A DNA stretch of 32,864 nucleotides from the NCBI GenBank assembly GCA_021432635.1, contig MU270042.1, positions 618,782 to 651,645 on the forward strand, read 5' to 3'. This DNA is from Thozetella sp. PMI_491 (taxonomy: Eukaryota; Ascomycota; Sordariomycetes; Chaetosphaeriales; Chaetosphaeriaceae). Shown here piece after piece: positions 19,886 to 31,801 of the stretch (within the stretch, counting starts at the first letter, position 1; each line of letters opens with the position of its first letter). The notes beneath the pieces were generated by a model, which was not told where the DNA came from, did not search any database, and saw only the letters and a program-made list of their open reading frames with translations. The position numbers were made by a program, and so were the translations under genes.

Positions 19886-21904
19886 ATGCTAGAGGATAAG
19901 TAGGCAAGGCATAAAGGAGATACATAAAAAGATATCTAAGTATAATAGTATTAATAATAGGGCAAGGCTAGTGCTAAAAAGACTTATACTAATAGTAATA
20001 CACTAGAGATAAATAAGGATTAATAGTATAGAAGTAATTATAAAACGATATAAGTAAGTAGTAAAAGTAAGTATAAGATAATATAAATAGTTATAGTTAT
20101 AAATTACTTAAGTATAAGGCAGTATAAAAGTAGAGAGTATTTATAATTAAGGGGTAAAAGTAGTAAAATAGTAATAAATAAAGCTAAATAAGAATAATAA
20201 GAATAAATAGAGAATAATAGGAATAAATAGGGAATAATAAGACTTATAGTACTAACTAATAGGTAGACTACTACTAGGCTAGCTATATAAAGCCTTATAG
20301 TATTATATCTAGCCCAAGTAGGGACTATAATAGCCCTGTTATATATACTATATTTTCTATAATAGCTACAGTAGAAAAAAGTAGACTATATATATATAAT
20401 TATATAAAGGCGTATAGGTACTATACTATTTATTTGTATTAAGACTAGTAGCTCTCTATTATATTTATAGTTTTAATTAATATTAGCTTTTACTTAAAAC
20501 TAGTAAGATATTACTTTAGTCTATTCTATTATTTAAGTATTATATTAAGGGTTTTTTATAAAGGCTATAATACTATACTATATAATAACTACCTTAAGGG
20601 TATCCTCTTTATTATATACTATTATTAAGTATACCTAGGCACTTATCTTATATTATTTAAAGCTACTATATAATAAATATATTAATAGATATAATAAAAT
20701 CAGTAGTTGTCTATTATAAAAAGCTTAGTTATAAGTAAGTAGGAATAACACTAGCTAGACATGTTTAAACAAGTAGTTTACTACTATATATTAGCCACTT
20801 AAAAGGATAAAGAACTACTCTCCCTTATTATAAATAACAGGGTTACCTACTTAGTAGCTAATATCAACTAAGCCTAGATATAAGTAGATAATATAAGTAT
20901 AGGCTAAGGCACTATTAACTATTATAGCCTAGTATAGCTTAAGTTTTACTACTTATCTATTAACTAAGAGTTATATATTATTAGGGTTAGCTAAAAACTA
21001 GTAAAATAGTCTATAATATATAAAAAGTATAGCAAAAGAGTCTAAAAGGTTAGCCTAGGTCCTATATAATAATAACAAAGAGCTTACCTAATATATTAAA
21101 GAGGATTAAAGTAGTTATATAAAAATAATTAGGCAGGTTAGGGGCAGCTACTTAGTTAATAGGCTTAGGGGGGCCTAATATACTATAAGATCCCACAGGT
21201 GTATTAAGCCTATTAATAACAGGTATAACTATAACAAAATCAAGAGTAAAAGTAGGTAGGGCAAGTTAGGCTTTTATACTTTAGTCTTATACTAAGGCTC
21301 TTACTATATTAGTATCTATACTCTTATAGGCAGTAATAGCATCACAGCTTATAGATATCTCTATATTGCTATTATAGTATAACAGCTAAAAGATTATTAT
21401 TTAAGACTAGTAGGGGCAGTATTATTTAACCTTATACTACTAGGTATACCTATAAGGTAAATACTAACCCCTATAATAAGTAATAAGAAAACCTAAGCTA
21501 TACTAATAGTTAGTAGATATATATAATAAGTAAATATCTATAATATATAGCTAGGTAAAATATATAATTCTATTAATCTTATAGTACTAACTAGCTAGTA
21601 ATAGGAAAAGCTAAGCTATACTAACAACTAGATATATAATAAATAGTATTTATACTCTATAGCACCTATTTCTAGCTATATAGGGGATATAGCCTTATTT
21701 ATCTTATAATACTTACTAGTAAATAGGAAAACTAAGGTTATATTAATAATCTAGTATATATATAAGAGCTAGAGTTTTATAATTCTTATAATATAAGCTA
21801 AGGTTAATAAGTAGAGGATATAGCTTTATCTATCCTATAGTACTAACTAATAGATTAGCTATAATAAATAGTTACTTATATACCCCCCTCCTCTAATTCT
21901 ATAA
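19886..21904 (+). pseudogene. Unidentified RIP-inactivated gene, Gln/Lys/Asn-rich (plus member of convergent pair 2)
   Basis: From an ATG at 19886 one frame runs about 670 codons, without frameshift, to a TAA at 21902-21904. Interruptions are TAA/TAG, clustered where Gln codons are expected; around 20170-20240 the frame alternates Glu and Gln-type stops, suggesting a Q/E-rich tract. Residues about 320 to 430 are strongly coding in character (S-I-A-K-E-S-K-R-L near 21010, Q-V-R-G-S-Y-L-V-N near 21130). The last 130 residues fall into repeats of 39 to 41 residues. The family is not recognised. Its 3' end meets the tail of the very long minus-strand frame from 27309. The ATG is the first usable one; an upstream start cannot be excluded. 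Confidence 0.5.
21486..21870 (+). repeat. In-frame tandem repeat, 117-123-bp period, 3 to 4 copies
   Basis: Segments containing AAGCTATACTAA-type cores start near 21486, 21603 and 21726, with a shortened fourth copy near 21830. Each is preceded by a box close to CTATAGTACTAACTA. The offsets of 117 and 123 bp are multiples of three and the array lies in the plus-strand relic frame, so it encodes about 40-residue repeats. WD40 repeats have this length, but the diagnostic GH and WD pairs are not visible, so no repeat family is claimed. Confidence 0.55.
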
Positions 21905-22206
21905 AGGTTATAATAGACTAGTAGCTATAATAGCTAATATAAAATCTACTTATACTATCTATTATATACTATATACTTAATATATAATCCTCCCTATATC
22001 TACCTTACTCTATCTCTATACACTTAGTATTACCTATAACCTTAATATCTTCTTATATTATAAGGTCTATAATATATATTAAGTATAAAGTATTTATCTT
22101 AAGAGCTTTTATCCCCTAGGCAATATAATCTATATCCTTCTACTATTAGACTAATATCTATAAGTTAATAAAGGCTATACCTATATTATTATTAGTTTCT
22201 TATATA

Positions 22207-25200
22207 TTATTAACTAAGACATTCTCTAAAAACTATTATACTATTACTATAATAGTTACTATATAAACTCTAATAACTTACCTTATTATTAATATTATTA
22301 TTATTATTATCCTAGAATAACTACTAGATAATATCTAATAAGGCGCTATAATTCTTAATAAGTAGCTTAATATTATTAGTAATAATATCTATAAGGTTAA
22401 ACTTATCTAGGTAAACATACTTATTATTAAAATTACTGTCTACTATAAACTCCCTTAACTTTTAGCTCTAGGTTAGGGTAATAAAACCTTAGATAAATAT
22501 AATAAGCTTATCCTTTTTATTATCCTTATAGTCCTAGGTATATACCTCTACTATATTAAAAAAGGCTAGGTATTAATTAAGGCTAAATTAGCTATAGTTA
22601 ATACTAGTTATAGTATAATATTTTACTAGGCTGCCTAGATAGTCCTTAATAGTATAAAAGTCATCCTTATCTACTATATCTAACATAGTAATAACAGCTA
22701 CTAATAAGTTTAAATAAGTATTAATCTAATATATATACTTCCTAAAAAACTTAGTGATATACCTAAACAGGGATATAACCTAAGCATAATAGTTAAAGGG
22801 GAGGGATATAAGCAACCATAAGATCTTATAGCCTAGCATGTATTAAAGCACTAGGTACGTTATATAAGCAGAGAGGTATACCTTTAAGACTAACTACTCT
22901 ACTATTTTTAGATTTATCTTATATAATATAACGTTATAATATATAAAGCAGATATATAAAATTATCCACTATACCTTTTTATACTGTCTAATACACTTAA
23001 GCCTGTTAAACATTTAAAAAATCATTAATTAGTTCTATATATACTATAGGATTAAGCTATATAAATATACCTAGTATAAGTTTAAGCCTATTATAAATAA
23101 GTTTATATTAAGCACTAATATATCTACCTCTAAGTACTAGTTATTAAACTTATCTACTACTACTTATCTCTCTAAGGGTAAGTATACCATATAAATACTT
23201 AAGACTATTAGTAAGGCCTTAATAAATATAATATAAAAAATTTTATACTATAGTTAACTTATTCCTAGATAATTCTATAAAGATCCCTATAGATTTTTTA
23301 TCTATAGTAGCTATTATTAAATACTTACTATTAAATCTAAGGGTTAATAACAACTACTAAGCTCTATTCCTTATCCTCTTTATTATATATAACCTAATTA
23401 ATAGTCTAGATTATAATAAGCGATTAGTTTATAGTAAAATATACTATAATAATATAATTAATAACAGGTGGGATAATATAATAGTCCTTATAAGTAGTAG
23501 TATAGATATAGCTTAGGCTACTATTAATATAATTCTTAATAATATAATTAGTGTATTAAACCCTAATAATAAATAGTAGGCCATCCTTATTAAAGACAGC
23601 CTCTTTACCTTATAATATAATAATAAGCAGCTAGTTAATAGTATTAACACCTAAGATAAAGGCGTTATAACTACTAGCCTAGGCTTTTAAAGGCAGTGTT
23701 ATAACAGCTTCTTTTAATATAGTATCGTCTTATTTTAAAATAGTATAATTATAATAATTTATTAATAGTATCTATAATATATATACTAAAGCTATATCTA
23801 GCGTAGCACAGCTTAACTACTTCTTAGCCTTATTCTCTATAAACACTTATAATAAGGTTGCCTAAACAAGTATATATTATATACTTAAAAGCCCTTTTAA
23901 TAAAGGTATTACCTTTATAAAGCTGTTAATAATATAGATAATTGTCTTGCCTATCTTTTCCTAGTAGCTAAGCAGCTTTATCTTATACTTTATAGGTATT
24001 ATAACTTCCTTAGGGAATATTATAGTATTATCTAAGAGGATAATAGGCTTGTCTAGGTTATATTTAATTATAATTATATTATAGATACTATAATAAGCAC
24101 TAGACAAAGTATTACCTAACTTATCTCTCTTCTTACCTGTTATAATATTAACTAGCTATAATATATTAAGTAATAGATACTACTATTAGTACTTAGTCTT
24201 TATAATATAAGTATATAGTATTAGTATGCTTAACTAGTTTATATAGATTATATATTATATCTTATCCTTAAGATTATATATATCTAGGTTATAAATATAT
24301 ATTAGCTACTAGTCTATAATATATATTAATAATAGGTTATATAATAGCTTCTTATCCTTAACTAGTTATTATACCTAGTATATAAAAATAATAATATCTT
24401 TTATATAGTTTAATATAAGTATAGCACTTATAAAGTATAATATATCCTTAAGGAGTAACTAGATTATATAGGAGAGTAATAACTCTAGGTTATATATATA
24501 CTATACCTTATCGATAAATATATACCTAAACTATATATACTTATTAGTATAAATATATAGTTTATACCCTTAGATTTTATAGTCCTTATACTCCTCTAAT
24601 ACCTCTTTATTATCCTCTTTAAGGTCTTTATTAATATACTTAATCTATTACTTTATAGCCTTAAAAAGTAGCTTATTAATTATGTCTAGATTAATAAGAT
24701 TTAACTATTCCTTTATATAGATAAATTTAGATAGGATATATATCTAATACTGCTAGGTAGTACTAAAAGAAAAGAGTATTATATTCTAGGTATTTTACTT
24801 TATATTAGCTGGATATATTTTATAGGGGCTATTATACTATTATACTACTAGGGCTATTATAGAAACTACTTACCTTAGGCTTATTAGTCTTATCTATTTA
24901 CTTATATAAGATTATATTAAGTATTATATTATTAACTATATCCTTAATATATACCTTATTACTACTATAAGTAATAGGTATACTATAGACTACTTTAATA
25001 TTAAGCTAGTTTAGAAATGCCTCTTTAAGCTCCTTATACGTCTATACTACTAGCTAAGGAGGGCACCTATATATTAAAAGTAGGGCTATAATCTCCTCCC
25101 TATTATTCTTCTAAGCCTTAAGCTTTAGGTATATTATATAGATTACTAAGGCATATATAAACGTCTTACTTATACTAATTATATTTATTAATAATATTAT

Positions 25201-27309
25201 AGTAATTAGCTTAGATTCCTATAGAAATATTATATATACGTTTAATATATAGTTAGTAAATATATTTAATAAAAGCCACTATAAATCTATATATATAGTA
25301 GCCGCTATAAAATCACCTTAGACTCACTAAGTAATTAATAAAGCTTTAGGTTAAGGTTAAAGCACTTAATAAGCGCTAGGCAGAGATCTTTCTATTTAAT
25401 AAGCTCCTTAAAGCTAGGGGTTAGTATATTAGTCTTAAAGCTAATAGTATAGGTAGCCTTAATATAGTTAACCTTAGCTAAAGGAAAGGTATTAGTTATT
25501 AAAATAATAATAATAGTGTTTTAAACGTTATATATCAGCTCTTTATATACCTCCTTAGTATCTATATTACTATCCTAATCCTATATAATCTTAAGTATCT
25601 TATCTAATAAGTCTAATTATATAACTATAAAATCCTATAGATTTCCTTAGTTTATCAGGCCTTTAAACTATTTTATAAGGTCTTTTATAAGCTTATAATA
25701 AATAGGCTTCTAGAAAAACTAGCTAATAATACTAACCACTATAACTAGGCTTAGCCGGTTAAGTAGAGGTAGTTTAACGAGTTATATAACACCCTACTTT
25801 ATAATACTTATTATATAGTTAGTACTACTAATATTACTATAAAATAGTAATATATTATAGTTAGCCTATAAGAGCAGTAACACCCTTAACTTACTACAGG
25901 CAATCAGCTAGCTTAGATTCTTAGGGCTTATAATAATAGTCTACTGCTTGATATATATAGCCTAGTAGATATAAATATTATATTAGATCGTAATATTACC
26001 CTTAACCTAGTCGCTTAAGTTAAAAAGGAGACTATAGTTAATATTAGTAGCCTACTATATAAAAAGAATAGCCTTATAATTATACTAGTTATATAGCTAG
26101 TCTATCTACTTCTTATTATTTTAATAGTCTAAGAAGAAAGTTATAATATAAAATACCTCTAGCTAGCTGTTTATATTATAGCTAAAATAAAAAAGCTTCT
26201 CCTTTATAGTTATATAGTACTACTCTCTTTTATACCCCTTTATCTAAGGTATTGTAATAATAAACTATAAGATTTATTAAGTATATAATAATATTAATTA
26301 TATTATATCTATCTAGTTTAATAGTAATACACTAGTATTAATATCCCTATTACACACTAAAACTAGCTATAGGGCATCTTATACACCTATAGCACTAAAA
26401 ATAATACTAGCCGACTTATTTTCCCATGCCTTTTATAAGAGCTAATAGATCTTAGACTATTATATTACAGCTCTCTCTTAGATATATATAGCCTAATATA
26501 TGCTAAAATAACTAATAATCTTAGTTATTATATTATAATTAGCCTAGATTTAGGATTAATTCTATAGGGACTATAGTAGTTATATATATTATAGTAGCTA
26601 TTATTTAATTATTATTAGGCTATATACTTTAGGTATCTATCTAAGTTATTATATTAATAACCCTTATAAAGTCTAGATAAGAGGCAAGGATTATATTATT
26701 TATATAGTTAAATTTAACTAGTATTAGGTAGGTCTAGCCTAGGATTTTATTAGTCTTTTACTTTTCTACTAGCTTAGCCTAATGCTTAGATTTAGTCTTA
26801 ATAAGATACTTAACTCTACTCTAGTTATTAATCCACTATTAAAACAATAAGTTAAAGCTTATAATCTATATATTCTTAAAAGAAAAGTAAAGGTAAAAGC
26901 CTAGCTTTTAATAGAGTAAGAGCTAGTTTCTAGCCGCCTTAAAAATAACAGAAAAGATTAAGGTTATTATATCTACCTAATAAAAAGTATTAGTAGTCTT
27001 AGATTAAATCACTAGCTTATTATTACTAATAGGTATAAGTAGGGCAGCTAAAATACTAACAAATAAAGAGTTACTAGCCGCCTCCTCTCTAGCTACCTCC
27101 TCTCTAGCTACCTCCTTTTTAGCTAAAGGCTCTAAGTTAACGCTTTTACTGCCTTTCTTCTAGTGCTTTACACTAAAAGCTATAGCCCCTTAGCCTAATT
27201 ACTTTACTTTAGCTATATTAGGTTTAAGTATTAGTTTAAGTGCTGGTTTAAGTGATTTAAAAGGTAATTCTATAAAGGCTATAATAGCTAAGAGACTAAG
27301 ATAAGCTAT
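22207..27309 (-). pseudogene. Giant RIP-inactivated reading frame, ~1,700 codons, unidentified
   Basis: A single minus-strand frame can be followed from about 27309 to a double TAA at 22212-22207, and possibly on to about 21905, with no net frameshift (checked at 27121, 25081 and 22642). Interruptions are TAA/TAG. The probable start is ATA at 27309 in the context AAAAAAATAGCT: an ATG changed to ATA by CpA-to-TpA on the plus strand. Residues 18 to 35 are stop-free; residues about 60 to 80 hold K-K-E-V-A-R-E-E-V-A-R-E-E, encoded by an 18-bp tandem repeat. A Cys/His-rich part lies near 26380. The C-terminal 200 residues are stop-poor and polar (D-K-D-D-F-Y-T near 22660). A pyrimidine tract precedes the start. 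No transposase, polymerase or helicase motif was recognised. The length would suit a large transposon protein or a giant accessory protein. Confidence 0.6.
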
Positions 27310-27344
27310 TTTTTTTAGCTAGTAATTCTATAGGGGCTATAACA
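27266..27344 (+). repeat. Two copies of AATTCTATARRGGCTATAA at the 5' end of the giant frame
   Basis: The motif starts at 27266 and again at 27324. A third direct copy is at 21895-21915, beyond the 3' end of the giant frame, 5.37 kb away. Inverted relatives are at 25298-25317 (inside the frame) and 27613-27636. Copies differ only by transitions. Flanking copies in direct orientation would fit LTR edges; the outer pair 21895 and 27636 is in inverted orientation and would fit terminal inverted repeats. Both readings are inference. Confidence 0.45.
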
Positions 27345-27349
27345 GTATA

Positions 27350-27410
27350 GAAAAGGGTAGAAAAGGTAGAAAAAAAAGAAAAAAAAGAGGAAGGAAAAAG
27401 AGGGAAGAGA
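27350..27410 (-). promoter_or_regulatory. Pyrimidine-rich tract just upstream of the giant minus-strand frame
   Basis: The plus strand is A/G only apart from three T, so the coding strand carries about 60 bp of CT-rich sequence ending some 40 bp before the inferred start at 27309. CT tracts immediately upstream of the start are typical of filamentous-fungal promoters. This supports both the strand and the chosen start of the giant frame. Confidence 0.45.
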
Positions 27411-28041
27411 TATATATACTAAGAGTAGATAATCTATATATAATAGTAAATTTCTTACTAGGCAGTATATTTTTAAATCTCACTAGCTTTCCTAGTAAAA
27501 TATATATATTTTAACACCTATAAATAAGAGTATATAATATTTTATAGTATTAAGTATACCTATAGTTATAAATATAGCTTAAGTAGCTAAAGGATAGTTT
27601 ATATACTATAGTTATTATAGCCTCTATAAAATCACCTATATCTAAAACTAGTAATATAACTATATATTATCTAACTAGTATTATACCTAGTATTACTAGT
27701 AATCTATAGGACGTGCTAGACTAAAAAGCTTTATAGATTCTAATAGTGATTAGTAGCTACTAAGCCGTAGATCAACTAGTTATAGCCTTAGATTACTAAG
27801 CTATTAAATTACTATATCAAAGCTCTAGCTAATATTTTATATATTTTTAATATATATAATACAAGCTACTTTACTAAGGCTTTAAACTATATAACTAACT
27901 AATAATTCTTAAAGGCTTTTTACTAAGAATATATAGTATTATAAAATTTATAATATCTAAGAAATATAAAGCGATAGATATAGGATAAGCTATTATTATC
28001 TTATATATATATCTAAAAAGGTATATACCTTAATAATTATA
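27411..28041. other. Degraded DNA between the giant frame and the 155-bp repeats
   Basis: No gene could be supported. An inverted repeat TTACTAGG/CCTAGTAA (27455-27462 and 27491-27498) is present, as is the inverted motif copy at 27613-27636. A little CpG/CpA is kept at 27710-27800. The rest is TA-rich without visible structure. Confidence 0.4.
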
Positions 28042-28512
28042 ATATTCTATAATATAGCTTGTTAAAAGGGTTTATATAAAGGCCTTTATAGTTATAAGAG
28101 TAAGTTATAGTAGCTTTTAAAGAAAGGAATATATACCACACCTTAATTCTAAAGTTAGGCGACTATTATTGGCTTATTATTTCTATTATCTACTAAGATA
28201 TTCTATAATATAGCTAAAGTATTTATATAAAGGCCTTTATAATTATAATAAGAGTAAGCTATAGTAGCCTTTAAAGAAAGAAATATATACCACACCTTAA
28301 TTCTAGAGTTATATAACTACTATTAGCTTACTATTGTTATTATCTACTAGGATATTTTATAATATAGCTTAAAGTATTTATATAAAGGCCTTTATAGTTA
28401 TAATAAAAGTAAGTTATAATAATCTTTAAAGAAAGGAATATATATTATACCTTTATTCTAGAGTTAAACAACTACTATCAGCTTATTATTTCTATTATCT
28501 ACTAGGATAGTA
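28042..28512. repeat. Three tandem copies of a 151-155-bp repeat
   Basis: The palindromic core AAAGGCCTTT occurs at 28078, 28229 and 28384. Each copy runs from TTCTATAATATAGCTT through the core, an AAAGAAAGGAATATATACC segment and a CTACTAKGATA end. Copies differ mainly by transitions; the middle copy has gained four bases. The third copy has lost the CCACACC box kept in the other two, changed to TTATACC, as expected if RIP hit it harder. The array lies about 290 bp upstream of the plus-strand relic at 28803. Confidence 0.85.
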
Positions 28513-28802
28513 CCTATTATAAATATAAGCCTTATAGTAGTTCCTTAGAATAGGTGCTAAAGTACTAGATTTAGTAGCTGGTATAAACGTATTTCTTTAC
28601 GCTGTAAATTCCTTAGCTAGCGGGATAAAGAGGCAAAGTCTTAGTGTGAAAAAGTATCCTAGCTTTATCTCCTTATGCTACTCTTATTAGGTGCTTCTTT
28701 TTTATATTTTATAAAGCAAGGGGTAATTAGGCATTATAATAGGCTTATTCTTAATAATATAACTGTTCTCTATTTTATTGTCTGGCTTAGTTCTCTATAA
28801 AT
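28513..28802 (+). other. Weakly mutated island, possible promoter with TATAAATA at 28796
   Basis: From about 28560 to 28790 CpA, TpG and CpG are well kept compared with both sides. A TATAAATA box (28796-28803) lies at the right edge, just before the plus-strand relic frame. Together with the three upstream repeats this could be the promoter or LTR of that relic. No open frame of note is present. Confidence 0.35.
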
Positions 28803-31801
28803 AACTTATACTAGATTATACCTATTTTAATAGATTATATCCTGTCTTATAATATTATATTCTAGTAGGACTTTTACACTAAATTTACCAGTAAGAATAA
28901 TAAAAAGGGTTTTAAGTCTTAAGGCTACTAATAAGGAATTATACTATATAGATTAAAGGAGTAATTAATAGTAAAGCTTTATAATACTAGTATCTCCCTA
29001 TAAAGACTAATTATATTATAACTAGAGAAGTTTAAAGTATTTTAAGATAAAGCTAAAGCCCTTAACTTTATAAGCCTATAAGCTAGAACTAATCTATCTT
29101 ATATTATATATATACCTATAGCTTATATCCTTAGATAGAGCTTAGAGGCATTTCCTTTTAGCTTTAAGGTTAATTAAGACAAGTTTTTCTATATAGTTTA
29201 GGTATATCCCCAGCTATCCTTTTAAAAGTATAAGAACCTATTATTATATAACCTAGTTGTTTTACCCTATCTTAAAGCCTTTATTCCTAAAGATCTTAAG
29301 GTGTTTAATAAGGATAAAGAAGGATTAGATAGTAATTCCTTAGGAGGCAGGCCTAATATTATTATACTCTTTAGATATAGTCCCTCGAGCTGTTTTATAC
29401 TAGTGACACTAGTGTATATTATATAGTAGACTACTACTGCTACTACTACTCTAAGTGTTATTACTACCCCTAATACTCCTGTCCTAGATATTATAGATAT
29501 TATTAAGCAGGTAGTCTTTACTATATATACTATATTTTAAAATAAGGGTTATATTTAAAAGGTATTAAATACCTTAGATATTAATAGCCTTGGCTTAAAT
29601 ATACTTATAGAAAAGCTTTGTAATATATAAGACATAATTATATATAACACTATATAAAAGGTATTAAATAGTTATCTCTAGGTGGTAAGTATGTTATAAG
29701 CTACTCTTAATATGTTATTTTATAACTAGATGCTATAGGTACTTAGTCTAAGCCTATAGAAGTAAGCCTATACTAGCTCCCTATTATTAGCTTTAAGCCT
29801 TATAGCCTGTTAACTAGTATTATTAGCTGCCTTAACTATAGCCTAGAAGTTAAAGCTAATATATAAGATTATCTTTTACAGTTTAAAAGTCTTTATAAAA
29901 GAAGCTATAGTGTTTTAATATAGTAATATACTATTATAGTATATAATTTCCTATAATATAAAGGGGGTGTTTTATCTAGAATAGATAGTAGATATTATAG
30001 TAGAATTTATTAATAATATAGTTTATAAGGCTTTAAGGACTAAGGAATACCTATAGAAAGTAAGCCTAGGAGTTATCTTATAAATACTAAAGATCTATAG
30101 TATCTTATAATATACCTATTCCTATAAGCCTAGTATTAACCTATTAGATAATATATAGGATAGGTAGATCGACTAGGTAGAGAGGATTAATAAGTCTAGG
30201 GTATACTTAATTATATATAGAGTAAGGTTAATTATATATAAGGTTAACTTACTTATATAAAGCTACCTATTAGACCTTAAAGTATATTATACTAAGGGCA
30301 GCCTCTTAACTACTACTAAGTATATAATTATTATATTTAATTCTAGCATAGTATAGCTCTCTACTAGTATATAAAGCACCTTATAGGATAAGTAGTTTTT
30401 ATACTCTAGCTATAGTATTATTAGCCTAGACTTTTAGTGTAGAATCCTACTTTATTAATTAGTTTATCCTTAGTTTATATAAAATATAGGTATAGTTAAT
30501 AGCTTATAAGGTGTATACGTGATATATTAGGCCTAAAAAAGTATGTATTAACACTCTAGTAGCTTTAGTTTTATAATAATATACTTAATCTAATAGATTA
30601 GGCCTAGTTATAAAATAGCTGTTACACTTATAAGGAGTAGTAACTATAGTATAAGCTAGGGTTGTTTTATCTATACTCTATTTCTATCTTATAGTAAATA
30701 GGTACTAGTCTAATCTATATATAAGAGATACCTTTATTACTTTATATTTATATAGTCTTAAGACACCTAGGGGGGGGGGGGGCGCTTTAATATATATATT
30801 AACTATAGTAAGAGCTATTCTAGAAATAAATTATAGCAAAGTAGGAAGTAGTAGTTTAGCCTTTAAATAGAGGCGGGGGATAGAGTAAGGGTATAAATAG
30901 ATTATTCTATCTCGTTAGGGGGTGTATTAGCTGCCTTTATAATATAGCTTTAAGGTAGTATTATAATACTAGGGTTTAAATACTTTATAATCTCCTATAT
31001 AAAGAGCTTTATAACCTCCTATATACAGCTATTGTATAAAAGGACTGTGGCTTTAGTCTTAGGAAGCTAGGCCTAGCATAAGAATGGGTTAACTAGGCTT
31101 GTCTAGGCTATATTATAAAGCCTTTAAAGGTTAAGTACCTAGCTATAGACAGCTTAAGCTATATAGGTGAATTACTACTCCTTACTTATCCTGCCCTTTA
31201 TTAAAAGCCCTTAGATACTAGTGTAAATATTAGGCAGTATAAAAGGTAGTATACTATAGCTAAAGAGGTTTATAAGGGTAGTAATAAGCTATACCTAATA
31301 GATATAATTAGTTAGGATCTTTTTATTATCTAGCCCTATATAGTTGGTAAGAAAGTTATTAATATATAAGGGGAAGCTATAAGTTTTATAGCTTTAGCTC
31401 TTAAGAAAGACGTTAAGTTTATACTTAAGCTACTGTATAACTAAGTTTTAAAGCTAGATAAGCTTAGTCTTATTATAAAGTAGTAAGAGGTAGGAGCCTA
31501 TTATACCTAGGCTTTTTTCTTTTTATATAATATTAGCCTATTTAAAGGCAAGCTTAGCTAGTTATTACTAGCCCTTCTTCTTAAGATTACTCCTTACCTA
31601 GCTTATAGTTTTTACCCTGTGTAAGGCTTTGCTTATTACTATAGAGAAGTAGTATATAATGACCTTAGTAAGCTATACCTAGTTATACTTGTTAAATATA
31701 TTAATGAGAAAGAGGGTGTTAAGGATATATATATTAGGTTTAGTATAGAGTAAGGTAGTATTATATATACTTTTTTCGCTTTATAGACTATAAATAAGTA
31801 A
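28803..31801 (+). pseudogene. Large unidentified RIP-inactivated gene, ~1,000 codons (plus member of convergent pair 3)
   Basis: A plus-strand frame (codon phase of position 29295) runs from about 28803 to the 13-G tract at 30770-30782; after the tract the coding phase changes by one base (phase of 31454) and continues to a TAA at 31799-31801. Interruptions are TAA/TAG. Visible sections: N-S-L-G-G-R-P-N near 29340, a Thr-rich run T-T-T-A-T-T-T near 29430, C-G-F-S-L-R-K-L-G near 31050 and V-G-K-K-V-I-N near 31345. The segment after the G tract is rich in Gln-type stops, then becomes stop-poor. The frame meets the minus-strand frame from about 32590 directly tail to tail. No family is recognised. 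The start cannot be fixed. Confidence 0.5.
30770..30782. repeat. Homopolymer of 13 G at a reading-frame switch
   Basis: Thirteen G in a row within the plus-strand relic, where it would code for glycines. The coding phase differs by one base on the two sides; a tract of 14 (or 11) G would keep one frame. The mismatch may be a homopolymer length error or a true slippage mutation. Confidence 0.85.

Noticed and set aside
25000..25320. Reverse transcriptase or helicase motifs (Y/F-x-D-D, GKS/T) in the giant frame
   Set aside because: I looked for them in the stretches I translated and found none convincing after allowing for RIP changes; asserting a family would be guesswork.
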